From Methanobrevibacter sp. (GTDB taxonomy: Archaea; Methanobacteriota; Methanobacteria; Methanobacteriales; Methanobacteriaceae), in contig WRNS01000042.1 of the NCBI GenBank assembly GCA_009776495.1, forward strand, positions 1-7,155: DNA of 7,155 nt, written 5' to 3'. Below, one piece after another: positions 1 to 6,155 of this stretch. The notes beneath the pieces were generated by a model, which saw only the letters and a program-made list of their open reading frames with translations, made no database searches and was not told where the DNA came from. How positions within the stretch are numbered: the first letter of the stretch is position 1; every line of letters starts with the position of its first letter. The position numbers and the translations under genes were made by a program.

Positions 1-115
1 TAATAAAATAAAAAATAAAATAATAAAAATTCATTAATTAATTATTAAAATAAAAAATAAAAATAAAATAATAAAAAATTCATTAATTAATTATTAAAAT
101 AAAAAATAAAAATAT
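1..115. repeat. 49-base AT-rich tandem repeat, about 2.4 copies
   Basis: Bases 25-65 are repeated exactly at 74-114, a period of 49. Bases 4-20 match the tail of the unit (46-62), so a further copy runs off the left edge. Each full unit contains TTCATTAATTAATTATT followed by A-runs broken by single T. It lies beyond the terminator of the acetate transporter-like gene and codes for nothing. The period is real, but the sequence is of low complexity, so function is unknown; slippage in AT-rich DNA would be enough to produce it. Confidence 0.8.
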
Positions 116-194
116 TTTTTTAAAAAAAAGAAAAAACATAAAGAAAACTATGAAACAAAATAAAAAAAAGAATCAATCAACTAATCGATTATAT

Positions 195-239
195 TAAAAA
201 AAGAAAAAAATAGAAAGCTTTAAAATAAATTAAAGCTTT
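195..239 (-). terminator. Hairpin plus U-tract terminator
   Basis: Read on the minus strand, a perfect 10-base stem (AAAGCTTTAA at 239-230 pairing with TTAAAGCTTT at 223-214, six-base loop) is followed by CTA and then runs of seven T, a C and seven T. It starts 14 bases after the stop codon of the acetate transporter-like gene. This looks like an intrinsic terminator; many archaeal terminators need only the U-tract, so the stem may be secondary. Confidence 0.7.
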
Positions 240-252
240 ATTTTGTATAATT

Positions 253-804
253 TTATAATTTAAATACTTCTTCGCCCCAGTCTTCATTGAGTATCATACC
301 AGTACACATGTAGATACCTAAAAGTCCTGCTATGACTCCAATGATTCCACCGAGTGTAAGGAATATAGCTATTGCTGAAACATAGAAAATTCCTAATGTA
401 AAGAATAGTAAGAAAACTAGTAAAAGAAGAATTTTCAATGTAAGTAAACTTTTCAATGTGTCTACAAACAATAACAAAGAATAGAGTGCGAATAAAAGTA
501 AGTAAACTCCTAATCCAACAACTAAATCACCTGTAACAGGTCCTAACGTTGGTAAAAGTAAAATTAAAACTAATGATAGCCAAAAGAGTCCAAATGATAC
601 GAACACTGTTCCAGCAAATGTATTTCCAAGTTTTAATTCAAATAATCCTGCAAAAATCTCTGCAAAACCACCTAAAACGATAGCTACTGCTATAATAACA
701 ATTGAAAGATCAATTACTCCCAAGTTAGCTAAACTAAGCAATGTTGTTGTTACACCAAATCCAAACAATCCTAAAGCTGTTGGATTTGCAACTTTTGTTT
801 CCAT
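253..804 (-). CDS. Acetate uptake transporter-like protein, GPR1/FUN34/YaaH (SatP) family
   Basis: This 183-residue inner-membrane protein probably carries acetate or related monocarboxylates. The family signature NPTALGLFGFGVTT is at residues 7-20. The second conserved block, GGFAEIFAGLFELKLGNTF at 45-63, and the C-terminal LNEDWG at 172-177 both align by eye with Escherichia coli SatP (GGIAQIFAGLLEYKKGNTF, LNEQFG). About six hydrophobic helices are visible (roughly 10-31, 34-56, 64-86, 92-114, 120-142, 147-170), the normal family layout and length. There is no signal peptide. An AGGTGA site six bases before the ATG supports the start. It is a single-gene unit with its own promoter and terminator. 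Methanobacteriales commonly assimilate acetate as a carbon source, which would explain the gene. Substrate cannot be proved from sequence; other family members have been linked to ammonium export or succinate. Confidence 0.88.
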   Translation of the reverse strand: METKVANPTALGLFGFGVTTTLLSLANLGVIDLSIVIIAVAIVLGGFAEIFAGLFELKLGNTFAGTVFVSFGLFWLSLVLILLLPTLGPVTGDLVVGLGVYLLLFALYSLLLFVDTLKSLLTLKILLLLVFLLFFTLGIFYVSAIAIFLTLGGIIGVIAGLLGIYMCTGMILNEDWGEEVFKL

Positions 805-879
805 TTTTTCACCTATTAAAAAATATAGTTTTTATAAATCTTATTTAAATTCTTATTTGAATTCATCAAAGGTTTGATT

Positions 880-888
880 AAATATAAA
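880..888 (-). promoter_or_regulatory. Candidate TATA box of the acetate transporter-like gene
   Basis: On the minus strand GGTTTATATTTAATC places a TTTATATT box about 80 bases before the ATG, giving a predicted leader near 50 bases. A closer TTTATAAA at 831-838 would put the transcript start inside the ribosome binding site and is less likely. The rest of 805-1009 holds no gene. Confidence 0.4.
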
Positions 889-991
889 CCTAATTAACTC
901 AAAACATCAAATAAAATAAAAATTAAGTTAACCTTATGCTCTATTTAATTAGATAAGTTAATAGAAATATCTAAATCCTAAATAAAAATAT

Positions 992-1062
992 TAAATCTTT
1001 AGCTATTAATTATAATTCTATTTCTTCTGATGAATAAACAGAAATTTCTAAATCTTTAGCTA
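992..1062. repeat. 14-base direct repeat spanning the 3' end of the ABM-fold gene
   Basis: TAAATCTTTAGCTA occurs at 992-1005 and again at 1049-1062, exactly 57 bases (19 codons) apart. The right copy codes for residues near the C-terminus (AKDL) of the ABM-fold protein; the left copy lies after its stop, in the same frame. A looser second match (962-979 against 1039-1056) follows it at a different offset. It may be the remnant of a short duplication. Confidence 0.6.
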
Positions 1063-1306
1063 AGAATTCTCCAATATCTTCTCCAAATTTTATAAAGTGA
1101 TCTTGTTGCACGTGAGCTTGTAAAAATTCTTTTCCTTCCCATTTTTCAACAAAAAGAAGATTATTTTTACTATCAATAGGATCATATAAATTATACTCGA
1201 TACAACCATCTTCAGCGCGTGTAGCCTTAATTATTGAATCTGTTTTGCTAATAATTTTATCCTTCATACCATCTTTAGAAGTTATTTTAGCTAATACTAT
1301 AATCAT
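1010..1306 (-). CDS. Antibiotic biosynthesis monooxygenase (ABM)/YgiN-like domain protein
   Basis: This is a 98-residue soluble protein made of one ABM (dimeric alpha-beta barrel) domain. Typical features are the first strand MIIVLAKITSKDG (1-13), the long helix up to about 31, the E-x-GCIEYNLY block at 32-41 and the LFVEKWEGKE...AHVQQDHF block at 51-71, which match the YgiN group of putative quinol monooxygenases. Length is normal for the family. A GAGAGG site a few bases before the ATG supports the start. The gene follows npdG on the same strand after 210 bases, so it may be a separate unit. Family members act on quinols, haem or polyketides without a bound cofactor, but a strict anaerobe without typical quinones makes the textbook reaction doubtful. 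A role in redox or oxygen stress is possible but unproved. Confidence 0.8.
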   Translation of the reverse strand: MIIVLAKITSKDGMKDKIISKTDSIIKATRAEDGCIEYNLYDPIDSKNNLLFVEKWEGKEFLQAHVQQDHFIKFGEDIGEFLAKDLEISVYSSEEIEL

Positions 1307-1516
1307 GTTTATCCTCTCAAAATTATTTTATATCTAAACTTATTCGATGTTTTTTTCTCACCTAATATTAAAATCCAGAAAATTATTTATTGGCTAATAA
1401 TTAGAATCTTGAAGATGAGTGTTCAATAAATAAGTCTTCTAGAAAATAATATTAGCAATGTATTTCATTTGAGCAAATAGTTAGAAAATACACTTAATCA
1501 GGATTTATATAGGAAT
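1307..1516. other. Intergenic spacer between npdG and the ABM-fold gene
   Basis: I see no gene here. On the minus strand GATATAAAAT at about 1325-1334 is TATA-like but very close to the ABM-fold start, and CCTATATAAATCC at 1501-1513 is a better TATA match far upstream. A weak nested inverted repeat occurs at 1460-1491 (GTATTT...ATTTGAGCAAAT...AAATAC). There is no strong U-tract just after the npdG stop, so readthrough cannot be excluded. Confidence 0.4.
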
Positions 1517-2209
1517 TTATTCAACAAATTTATCTGATCCAATTCCTGTGATTCTAAGTCCACCAAAGTGAGATTTGTGTTTGATGTTTAAACCTATGAG
1601 CAAAGGAGTAATTTTTTCAACCATTCTTGCTCTTTCTAAAGGTCCACAGTCAAGACATCTGACTCCTGGTATTTTAGCTATTAATTCCATAGCTGTTTTT
1701 TTAGCTTCAGCGTCATCTCCAGAAACTAAACAATCACAGTCAATATCTTCCTCAAAGTTCATTAGATGTGAGTTACTGATGTTGTTGAATGCAGAAACAA
1801 CTTTAACGCCAGTACCTTTTAATATTTCCGCTGTTCGCTCAGCAGCAGATCCTTGGCACAAGTCAACATATCTCATTGGAGGTCCACCAACTAATGTATC
1901 TAAAGGTACGGTTGCATCAATGAGAATTTTATCACCAACAAAATCTTTAACAGACTTTAGAGTTCCCATTTGAGCTGCCAATGGAACGGTTAATATTAAA
2001 ATTTCGCCTTTATCAGCTGCATCTTCATTTGCCATTCCAGATAAATTTGGAATATCATCTTTTTTCAAAAGTTCTTTGACTTTTTCAACAGCTGCTTCAG
2101 CTTTATCAGCTGCTCTTGAACCAATAATTACTTCTACGCCTTGTTGGACGAGACGGACTACAATTCCTAGTCCTTGATCTCCAGTTCCACCAAGTACTGA
2201 CACTATCAT
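1517..2209 (-). CDS. npdG: F420H2:NADP oxidoreductase (NADPH-dependent F420 reductase)
   Basis: This 230-residue cytoplasmic enzyme moves hydride between NADP(H) and coenzyme F420. The N-terminal Rossmann fold shows GGTGDQG at 7-13 and GSR at 30-32. In the solved Archaeoglobus fulgidus enzyme the equivalent Thr9, Ser31 and Arg32 contact the NADP 2'-phosphate, and all three are present here. Other family blocks are MANEDAAD (59-66), LTVPLAAQ (73-80), the SAFNNISNS segment near 139-147, and VSGDDAEAKK followed by CGPLERARMVEKITPLL. The length is slightly above that of the A. fulgidus protein. The ATG is preceded by AGGTGG four bases away, a strong site. It follows an NADP-type alcohol dehydrogenase by 51 bases, so it probably turns alcohol-derived NADPH into F420H2 for methanogenesis; the reverse direction would supply NADPH for biosynthesis. 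Also called fno. Confidence 0.93.
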   Translation of the reverse strand: MIVSVLGGTGDQGLGIVVRLVQQGVEVIIGSRAADKAEAAVEKVKELLKKDDIPNLSGMANEDAADKGEILILTVPLAAQMGTLKSVKDFVGDKILIDATVPLDTLVGGPPMRYVDLCQGSAAERTAEILKGTGVKVVSAFNNISNSHLMNFEEDIDCDCLVSGDDAEAKKTAMELIAKIPGVRCLDCGPLERARMVEKITPLLIGLNIKHKSHFGGLRITGIGSDKFVE

Positions 2210-2225
2210 TTAACCACCTGTTTTT

Positions 2226-2265
2226 AAAAAAATAAAAAAAAAGAATGTATAGATAGTTATCTATA
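2226..2265 (-). terminator. Stem-loop and U-tracts between adh and npdG
   Basis: On the minus strand TATAGATA AC TATCTATA (2265-2248) is a perfect eight-base inverted repeat that contains the adh TAG stop. It is followed by CATTC and then runs of nine T, an A and seven T (2242-2226). The npdG ribosome binding site begins only a few bases further on. The arrangement matches a terminator, although the stem is AU-rich and the two-base loop means the inner pairs must open. Partial readthrough into npdG is likely if the genes share a transcript. Confidence 0.55.
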
Positions 2266-3328
2266 AATTCTCATCTATAATAACAACTGGTTTAATTAAG
2301 TCTCGTGGTTTATCTTTCATTAATAGAAGGGCTTCTTCAATTTTTTCAAATCCATGGAAAACATGAGTTGCCATTAGTCCAGGGTCCATACGACCATATT
2401 TAACTATATCTGCAAGATTTTCCATTCTTACTCTTCCACCAGGACAAAGTCCAGTTGCAAAGTCTTTATCAGCCATTCCGAATCCCCATCCTACACGAGG
2501 AATTGGTAATGTGTCTCCTTCACCAAAGTAGTTAATATTTGAAATAACAGATCCTGCTCGTGCAGTATTGACAGCATCAATTAAAATATTAGAGTTACCA
2601 CCAGCTACGATTACTGCATCTACGCCTTCACCATCAGTAGCTTCTACAATCTGATCAGCGGTGTTTCCATCTTTATAAGATATAATATCTGTTGCTCCAT
2701 ATTTTTTAGCTACATCAACACAGTTAGGACGTGTACCTACTGCAAATATTCTTCCAGCTCCTTGTAATTGAGCACCAGCTACAGCAGATAAACCAACAGG
2801 TCCAATACCTAAAACAGCTACAGAACCACCCATAGGGATTTTAGCGTTTTCTGCACCCATAAATCCAGTTGTTAACATATCTGGAATCATAACTGCTGCT
2901 TCAAGTGGTATTTCTTCAGGTAAATGAGCAAGGTTCCAGTCAGCTACATTTACATGGAAGTATTCTCCGAAAACTCCATCTTTAAAGTTTGAAAATTTCC
3001 ATCCTGAAAGAGGTCCTCCTGTTTGAGATGAAAATCCTCTTTGTACAGCATCAGAGTACCAATCTGGAGTAATTGCTGGAACAATTACTTTATCACCAGG
3101 CTTAAAGTCTTTGACTTCACTACCTACTTCTGCAATAACTCCTAATGCTTCGTGTCCTAAAATCATATCGGTTCTTTCACCAATAGCTCCTGCCCATACA
3201 GTGTGTATGTCAGAAGTACATGGTGCTAAGGCTATAGGTTTTACCAGTGCATCATATGGACCATAATCTGGTTTATCTTTTTCTACCCATCCGACTTCAC
3301 CAATTTTTTTCATTGCGAATCCTTTCAT
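2261..3328 (-). CDS. adh: NADP-dependent zinc-containing secondary alcohol dehydrogenase
   Basis: This 355-residue cytoplasmic enzyme of the medium-chain family probably oxidises 2-propanol, ethanol or similar alcohols to the ketone or aldehyde with NADP. It resembles the Thermoanaerobacter brockii and Clostridium beijerinckii enzymes along its whole length (for example PCTSDIHTV at 36-44, GWKFSNFKDGVFGEYFHVN at 109-127, EEALLLMKDKP near the end). Catalytic zinc ligands Cys37, His59, Glu60 and Asp150 are all present. The Rossmann motif is GIGPVG at 174-179. Gly198, Thr199, Arg200 and Tyr218 sit where the NADP-specific enzymes have Gly, Ser, Arg and Tyr, so NADP preference is expected. The structural four-cysteine zinc site is absent, as in those relatives. 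A GGAGGA site supports the ATG. The next gene, npdG, would pass its NADPH on to F420. Exact alcohol range is unknown. Confidence 0.93.
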   Translation of the reverse strand: MKGFAMKKIGEVGWVEKDKPDYGPYDALVKPIALAPCTSDIHTVWAGAIGERTDMILGHEALGVIAEVGSEVKDFKPGDKVIVPAITPDWYSDAVQRGFSSQTGGPLSGWKFSNFKDGVFGEYFHVNVADWNLAHLPEEIPLEAAVMIPDMLTTGFMGAENAKIPMGGSVAVLGIGPVGLSAVAGAQLQGAGRIFAVGTRPNCVDVAKKYGATDIISYKDGNTADQIVEATDGEGVDAVIVAGGNSNILIDAVNTARAGSVISNINYFGEGDTLPIPRVGWGFGMADKDFATGLCPGGRVRMENLADIVKYGRMDPGLMATHVFHGFEKIEEALLLMKDKPRDLIKPVVIIDENL

Positions 3329-3356
3329 ATTTATTCCTCCGAAAGTATTAAGTTAG

Positions 3357-3392
3357 ACATATAATCTGATTTTATATGTAATAACTACATAT
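3357..3392 (-). promoter_or_regulatory. Candidate adh promoter with overlapping inverted repeats
   Basis: On the minus strand TACATATAAAATC (3380-3368) is a good TATA box; a start 25 bases on would give a leader of about 20 bases containing the GGAGGA site (3335-3340). ACATATAA (3357-3364) and TTATATGT (3372-3379) form an eight-base inverted repeat across that box, and a further TACATAT (3386-3392) pairs with ATATGTA (3374-3380). Three ACATAT half-sites in alternating orientation suggest an operator, but AT-richness makes chance repeats easy. An alternative TATA-like run lies at 3412-3430. Confidence 0.45.
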
Positions 3393-3940
3393 TAAAAATT
3401 GTTTTATTTAGTATTTAAATTTTTATATTTGAGTTTATATTATTTTAGTCATATTACACTTTGTAGAAATATTCATTTATTATTATTAAAATATTAAAAA
3501 GATAATAATATTATATTAACTATTCGATATAAAATAATATTTTTAACATTTATGAAAGCTATTAAAAAAGAATTTTTTTATAAAAAAAGAATTTATATTA
3601 ATATTTATAGACATTTAGATAGTATTATTCTTTTAAATATGTAATTATTCTATAATCCCTTTTTATATATTCAACAATTCATTTTTATAGCTTAGCAAAT
3701 ATTTAAAAAAAATTGGGTTTTTTTCTCACATACACTACTCTTTTTGATTATCATTCATGAAGTGATTATGAGTATAAATAAAGTATTACTATCTTAACTA
3801 ATCTTAAACATATGTCAAATAATTATTAAAAAAACATTATTTTTACTATAATTTTTTTTAAAAGTTGAGAATTAATAGCTGGAAATGATGAATTGATATA
3901 TAAAAAAACATTCTAAAATTTAAACTTGAAATAATTTTTG
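3393..3940. other. Long AT-rich intergenic region, no gene seen
   Basis: This stretch separates the dehydrogenase promoter from the end of the PAC2 gene. I find no credible coding frame, tRNA or box C/D motif pair. Visible items are the repeat AAAAAAGAATTT around 3566-3596 (T-rich on the minus strand, possibly a further terminator) and a GGGTTTTTTT string at 3715-3724. A longer dehydrogenase leader or an unrecognised small RNA cannot be excluded. Confidence 0.5.
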
Positions 3941-4020
3941 TAAAAAAAAAATTAAAAAAAAATTTAAAATTAATAAAATTTATGAATGGATTAGAATTAT
4001 AAAAAAAAAGAAAAATTTTT
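3941..4020 (-). terminator. U-rich terminator tracts after the PAC2 gene
   Basis: On the minus strand, about 95 bases after the PAC2 stop, a run of five T, a C and nine T (4020-4001) is followed by further runs of nine and ten T at 3962-3954 and 3951-3942. Clustered U-tracts without strong stems are typical of archaeal 3' ends. They would close the ribosomal-cluster transcript. Confidence 0.6.
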
Positions 4021-4110
4021 TTATCTGTATTGAATTTTTTAAAGAGTGTAGTATTGAGGAATTTAAAAATAAAAAGAATATATGAGAGATTGAGATTATC
4101 AAAATATAAT

Positions 4111-4881
4111 TTATCCAATATATCTTAAATCATCTTCTCCAGAGCCCATATTCCTATTGAGAATTTCTTGTTCCATTTGATGAGCCTTTGAAATCATTTT
4201 ACGTGTTTCTTCAGCTCTTTCATCAAGTTTATCAGTATTTATTTCAATATTTAAAAGAATAGCTAATTTTTTCAAAAGTGATTCTGCTGCTTCGGCATCT
4301 ATGAAGTAACCTGGTGTTTCACCCATCAAACAAACTCCATCCAGATTTTTAAGTTTACCCAAACCTAGTATTAGTCCTGAAGCCCCAACAATTCCTCCAT
4401 CAGCAGACCTTATCTCAACTTCAGCTTCTTTCAATACTTCAATCAGTTCAAGATTAGTAGCTGCTCCGAAAACACGAGATTCTCCTACAGGATGACCAAT
4501 AGCTAATCCTCCCAATGTATAAATCTCTTCAACGCCATAGTCCTTAATAAAATCAAGTATAGCTTCGCATATTTCGTATTGACCTTCAGGGGACAGACCT
4601 TGCGCATTTCCGACTAAAATTACAAAGTCTCTTTTATTTTTTCCTTGAGATTTCAGATAATAAAACTCATTAATCATGTTTTCAATTATTCCCTCCTCAT
4701 CCACAAAAACTTGTGGGGGAAAGAAAGGAGAATAAAGTTCAGCAAATTTTGTAGCTCCTAATTCATCGATCATATGATCAGCAGCTAATTTACCTACATG
4801 ACCAATACCTGGAAGTGCTTCTATAAATATTGGGTTATCTAATGTAATATCTTTTAATACATTAATTTGAGTGTTTTTCAT
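4111..4881 (-). CDS. PAC2-family proteasome assembly chaperone-like protein
   Basis: This 256-residue soluble protein belongs to the PAC2 family (archaeal PbaA/PbaB-like, COG1938/COG2047 type). Family blocks visible are LPGIGHVGKLAADHMI (23-38), the ILVGNAQG strand (88-95), YTLGGLAIGHPV (121-132), GGIVGASGLILGLG (162-175) and MGETPGYFIDAEAA (186-199). The last 40 residues are a charged helix that may form a coiled coil. The C-terminus DLRYIG recalls the HbYX tails that dock on the 20S proteasome, but the tyrosine is third from the end, not second. An AAGGAT site seven bases before the ATG supports the start. Its place after aIF2-alpha and nop10 is a common archaeal arrangement. Chaperone activity is inferred from relatives; some members of the family have other or unknown roles. 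Confidence 0.85.
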   Translation of the reverse strand: MKNTQINVLKDITLDNPIFIEALPGIGHVGKLAADHMIDELGATKFAELYSPFFPPQVFVDEEGIIENMINEFYYLKSQGKNKRDFVILVGNAQGLSPEGQYEICEAILDFIKDYGVEEIYTLGGLAIGHPVGESRVFGAATNLELIEVLKEAEVEIRSADGGIVGASGLILGLGKLKNLDGVCLMGETPGYFIDAEAAESLLKKLAILLNIEINTDKLDERAEETRKMISKAHQMEQEILNRNMGSGEDDLRYIG

Positions 4882-4973
4882 TTGAATATCCTTCTAAAAT
4901 AAGATTATACAAAATAAAATAGTTTTACATAGGTTTTTAGTATTTTATTTGAATATTTTTTTTATTTTTCATG

Positions 4974-5029
4974 TAAAAATGAATTATATTCATTTTTAAA
5001 TGATTCATGATTTTTAAAATGATTCATGG
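4974..5029. repeat. Hairpin and ATGAATCATTT repeats between nop10 and PAC2
   Basis: TAAAAATGAAT (4974-4984) and ATTCATTTTTA (4988-4998) form a perfect 11-base inverted repeat with a three-base loop. Next to it, AAATGATTCATG occurs at 4999-5010 and 5018-5029. On the transcribed strand this gives two ATGAATCATTT copies and then the hairpin, 24-79 bases after the nop10 stop. What follows the hairpin is A-rich, so it does not resemble a terminator. It may be a processing or stability element, or an operator for a PAC2 promoter. Confidence 0.55.
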
Positions 5030-5052
5030 AAAATTTATATTAATAATAATAT

Positions 5053-5244
5053 TCATAGCTCACTGTTATTATGATTACTTTTTTTTAAGATTTCTTCTTT
5101 TAATTTGCGACGATATTTTCCATATTTATCTTCAATTGAATATTTAGGAGGATAAACAACCATTACTTCTCCTCCGCAATGAGGACAAACTTGGTTAATA
5201 GTATATTCATTGCAAGAGGAACATTTGTGCATTTTCATTTTCAT
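5053..5244 (-). CDS. nop10: H/ACA ribonucleoprotein subunit Nop10
   Basis: This 63-residue protein is the small zinc-ribbon subunit of the H/ACA guide RNA particle, which makes pseudouridine in rRNA together with Cbf5, Gar1 and L7Ae. Two CxxC pairs (Cys8/Cys11 and Cys20/Cys23) form the archaeal zinc site, and PPKYSIEDKYGKYRRK at 32-47 is the conserved linker and helix that bind Cbf5. Length is normal. Its ATG overlaps the aIF2-alpha TGA stop (ATGA), so translation is probably coupled, which explains the weak ribosome binding site. Met3 and Met5 are possible alternative starts, but the overlap favours Met1. The arrangement beside aIF2-alpha is widely conserved in archaea. Confidence 0.95.
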   Translation of the reverse strand: MKMKMHKCSSCNEYTINQVCPHCGGEVMVVYPPKYSIEDKYGKYRRKLKEEILKKSNHNNSEL

Positions 5245-6020
5245 TCTAATTCACGTAAAAATGTTCCATTTCCTTCAGAATCTTCAATTATTTTAATGCA
5301 CCTATCAGCTGCATTTTTAAGTTCTCTTTCAGCTGTGATATAATCGGAGGATTTAACAGTAATCCTATAACGAGGAGCTCCTACACATTGGACTTCAACA
5401 TCTTCAGCTTCTGCTTCCTTAAGAGCATTTTTAATAATTTCTACTCCTTCAGAATCAAAAGTCTCTATATCAACATAACCTGTGATTTGAACTTCAGGAG
5501 GAGTAATATTCTTTTCAGCTATTTCAGCTATTGATTTAGCCCAGTCTTCACTAATGCCTTCTTCAATAAGGACGGAATCCCCTTCTTCTGCAGATATTTC
5601 AAATGCACCATAGATATCTCCAAATCTATCCATGAGATTGTAGCCGACTTCATCATAAGCAGTATCCAAATCTTTGTCCAATGATTTTGCAGCTAATTCT
5701 AAAAATTTTTCTGCCTTTTGTTCAACTTTCCATTGTTGAATCTTTTTAGTTCTTTGATCTTCTCTTATTCTTTTTAAAGAAGCATCCACATGACCTTTTT
5801 TTGGGTTAACTCTTAAAACTCTTGTAACAATCTTCTGATTTTCTCTAACATGGTCACGAATATTTTTAACCCATCCAGAAGAAACTTCGGATATATGAAT
5901 AAAAGCTTCTTTACCAGAATATTCTTCAAGATGTGCAAAAGCACCATAGTTAAGAACTTTATAAACAGTTGCTACAATAAGTTCTCCTTCATTAGGCCAT
6001 TCTTGACTTTTTCTTACCAT
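5241..6020 (-). CDS. aif2a: Translation initiation factor aIF2 subunit alpha
   Basis: This 259-residue protein is the alpha subunit of the heterotrimeric factor that brings initiator Met-tRNA to the small ribosomal subunit. Residues 12-83 are an S1 (OB-fold) domain with VLNYGAFAHLEEYSGKEAFI and HISEVSSGW. Residues from about 88 to 172 are helical, and the C-terminal alpha-beta domain (about 174-259, with VQITGYVDIETFDSEGV and APRYRITVKSSDY) contacts the gamma subunit. Length is normal. Ser47-Ser48 sit in the loop that carries the regulatory serine in eukaryotic eIF2-alpha and the reported Ser48 in Pyrococcus, but phosphorylation here is only a possibility. AGGTG a few bases before the ATG supports the start. 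Nop10 overlaps its stop by four bases. A 206-base leader separates it from rps27e. Confidence 0.96.
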   Translation of the reverse strand: MVRKSQEWPNEGELIVATVYKVLNYGAFAHLEEYSGKEAFIHISEVSSGWVKNIRDHVRENQKIVTRVLRVNPKKGHVDASLKRIREDQRTKKIQQWKVEQKAEKFLELAAKSLDKDLDTAYDEVGYNLMDRFGDIYGAFEISAEEGDSVLIEEGISEDWAKSIAEIAEKNITPPEVQITGYVDIETFDSEGVEIIKNALKEAEAEDVEVQCVGAPRYRITVKSSDYITAERELKNAADRCIKIIEDSEGNGTFLRELE

Positions 6021-6049
6021 TAAAACACCTGAAATGAATAAAAATCTTA

Positions 6050-6065
6050 AAAGAGAATTCTCTTT
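6050..6065. promoter_or_regulatory. 16-base perfect palindrome in the aIF2-alpha leader
   Basis: AAAGAGAATTCTCTTT reads the same on both strands and ends 29 bases before the aIF2-alpha ATG. It could be a protein-binding site or, in RNA, a small hairpin or self-dimer near the ribosome binding site. It carries four G/C pairs, so it stands out from the local AT background. Confidence 0.5.
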
Positions 6066-6106
6066 AAAAAACTTTTACTTGTTAACATGATTTTCTGTAA
6101 ATTTAA

Positions 6107-6155
6107 AACAATTATAATAAATAATATATTATTAGTTAAAAATACCAAAAATTGG
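6107..6155 (-). promoter_or_regulatory. Possible internal promoter before aIF2-alpha
   Basis: On the minus strand the segment AATAATATATTATTTATTATAAT lies roughly 90-115 bases before the start codon and contains several TATA-like registers, including a 14-base palindrome AATAATATATTATT at 6120-6133. Just upstream is CCAAaaaTTGG (6145-6155). A promoter here would let aIF2-alpha, nop10 and PAC2 be made apart from the ribosomal protein genes. Low-complexity AT sequence makes this tentative. Confidence 0.3.

Noticed and set aside
1575..1973. 132-codon open frame on the plus strand
   Set aside because: It lies wholly antisense to npdG, whose product is clearly recognisable; the antisense protein matches no family I know.
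3700..3730. A-run, TTGGG and T-run as a plus-strand intrinsic terminator
   Set aside because: The stem would be A-U only and no plus-strand gene or RNA precedes it.
3753..3780. Minus-strand short peptide start (ATGAATGATAATC...) upstream of adh
   Set aside because: It ends after seven codons, has no ribosome binding site and is over 400 bases from adh.
3880..3930. ATGATGA string resembling a box C of a C/D guide RNA
   Set aside because: No matching D box (CTGA) or internal C'/D' pair follows at the right distance.
3858..4118. 86-codon frame after the PAC2 gene
   Set aside because: It begins at TTG within the PAC2 coding end, has no ribosome binding site, and is Phe/Asn/Ile/Lys-rich as expected from translating AT-rich non-coding DNA with U-tracts.
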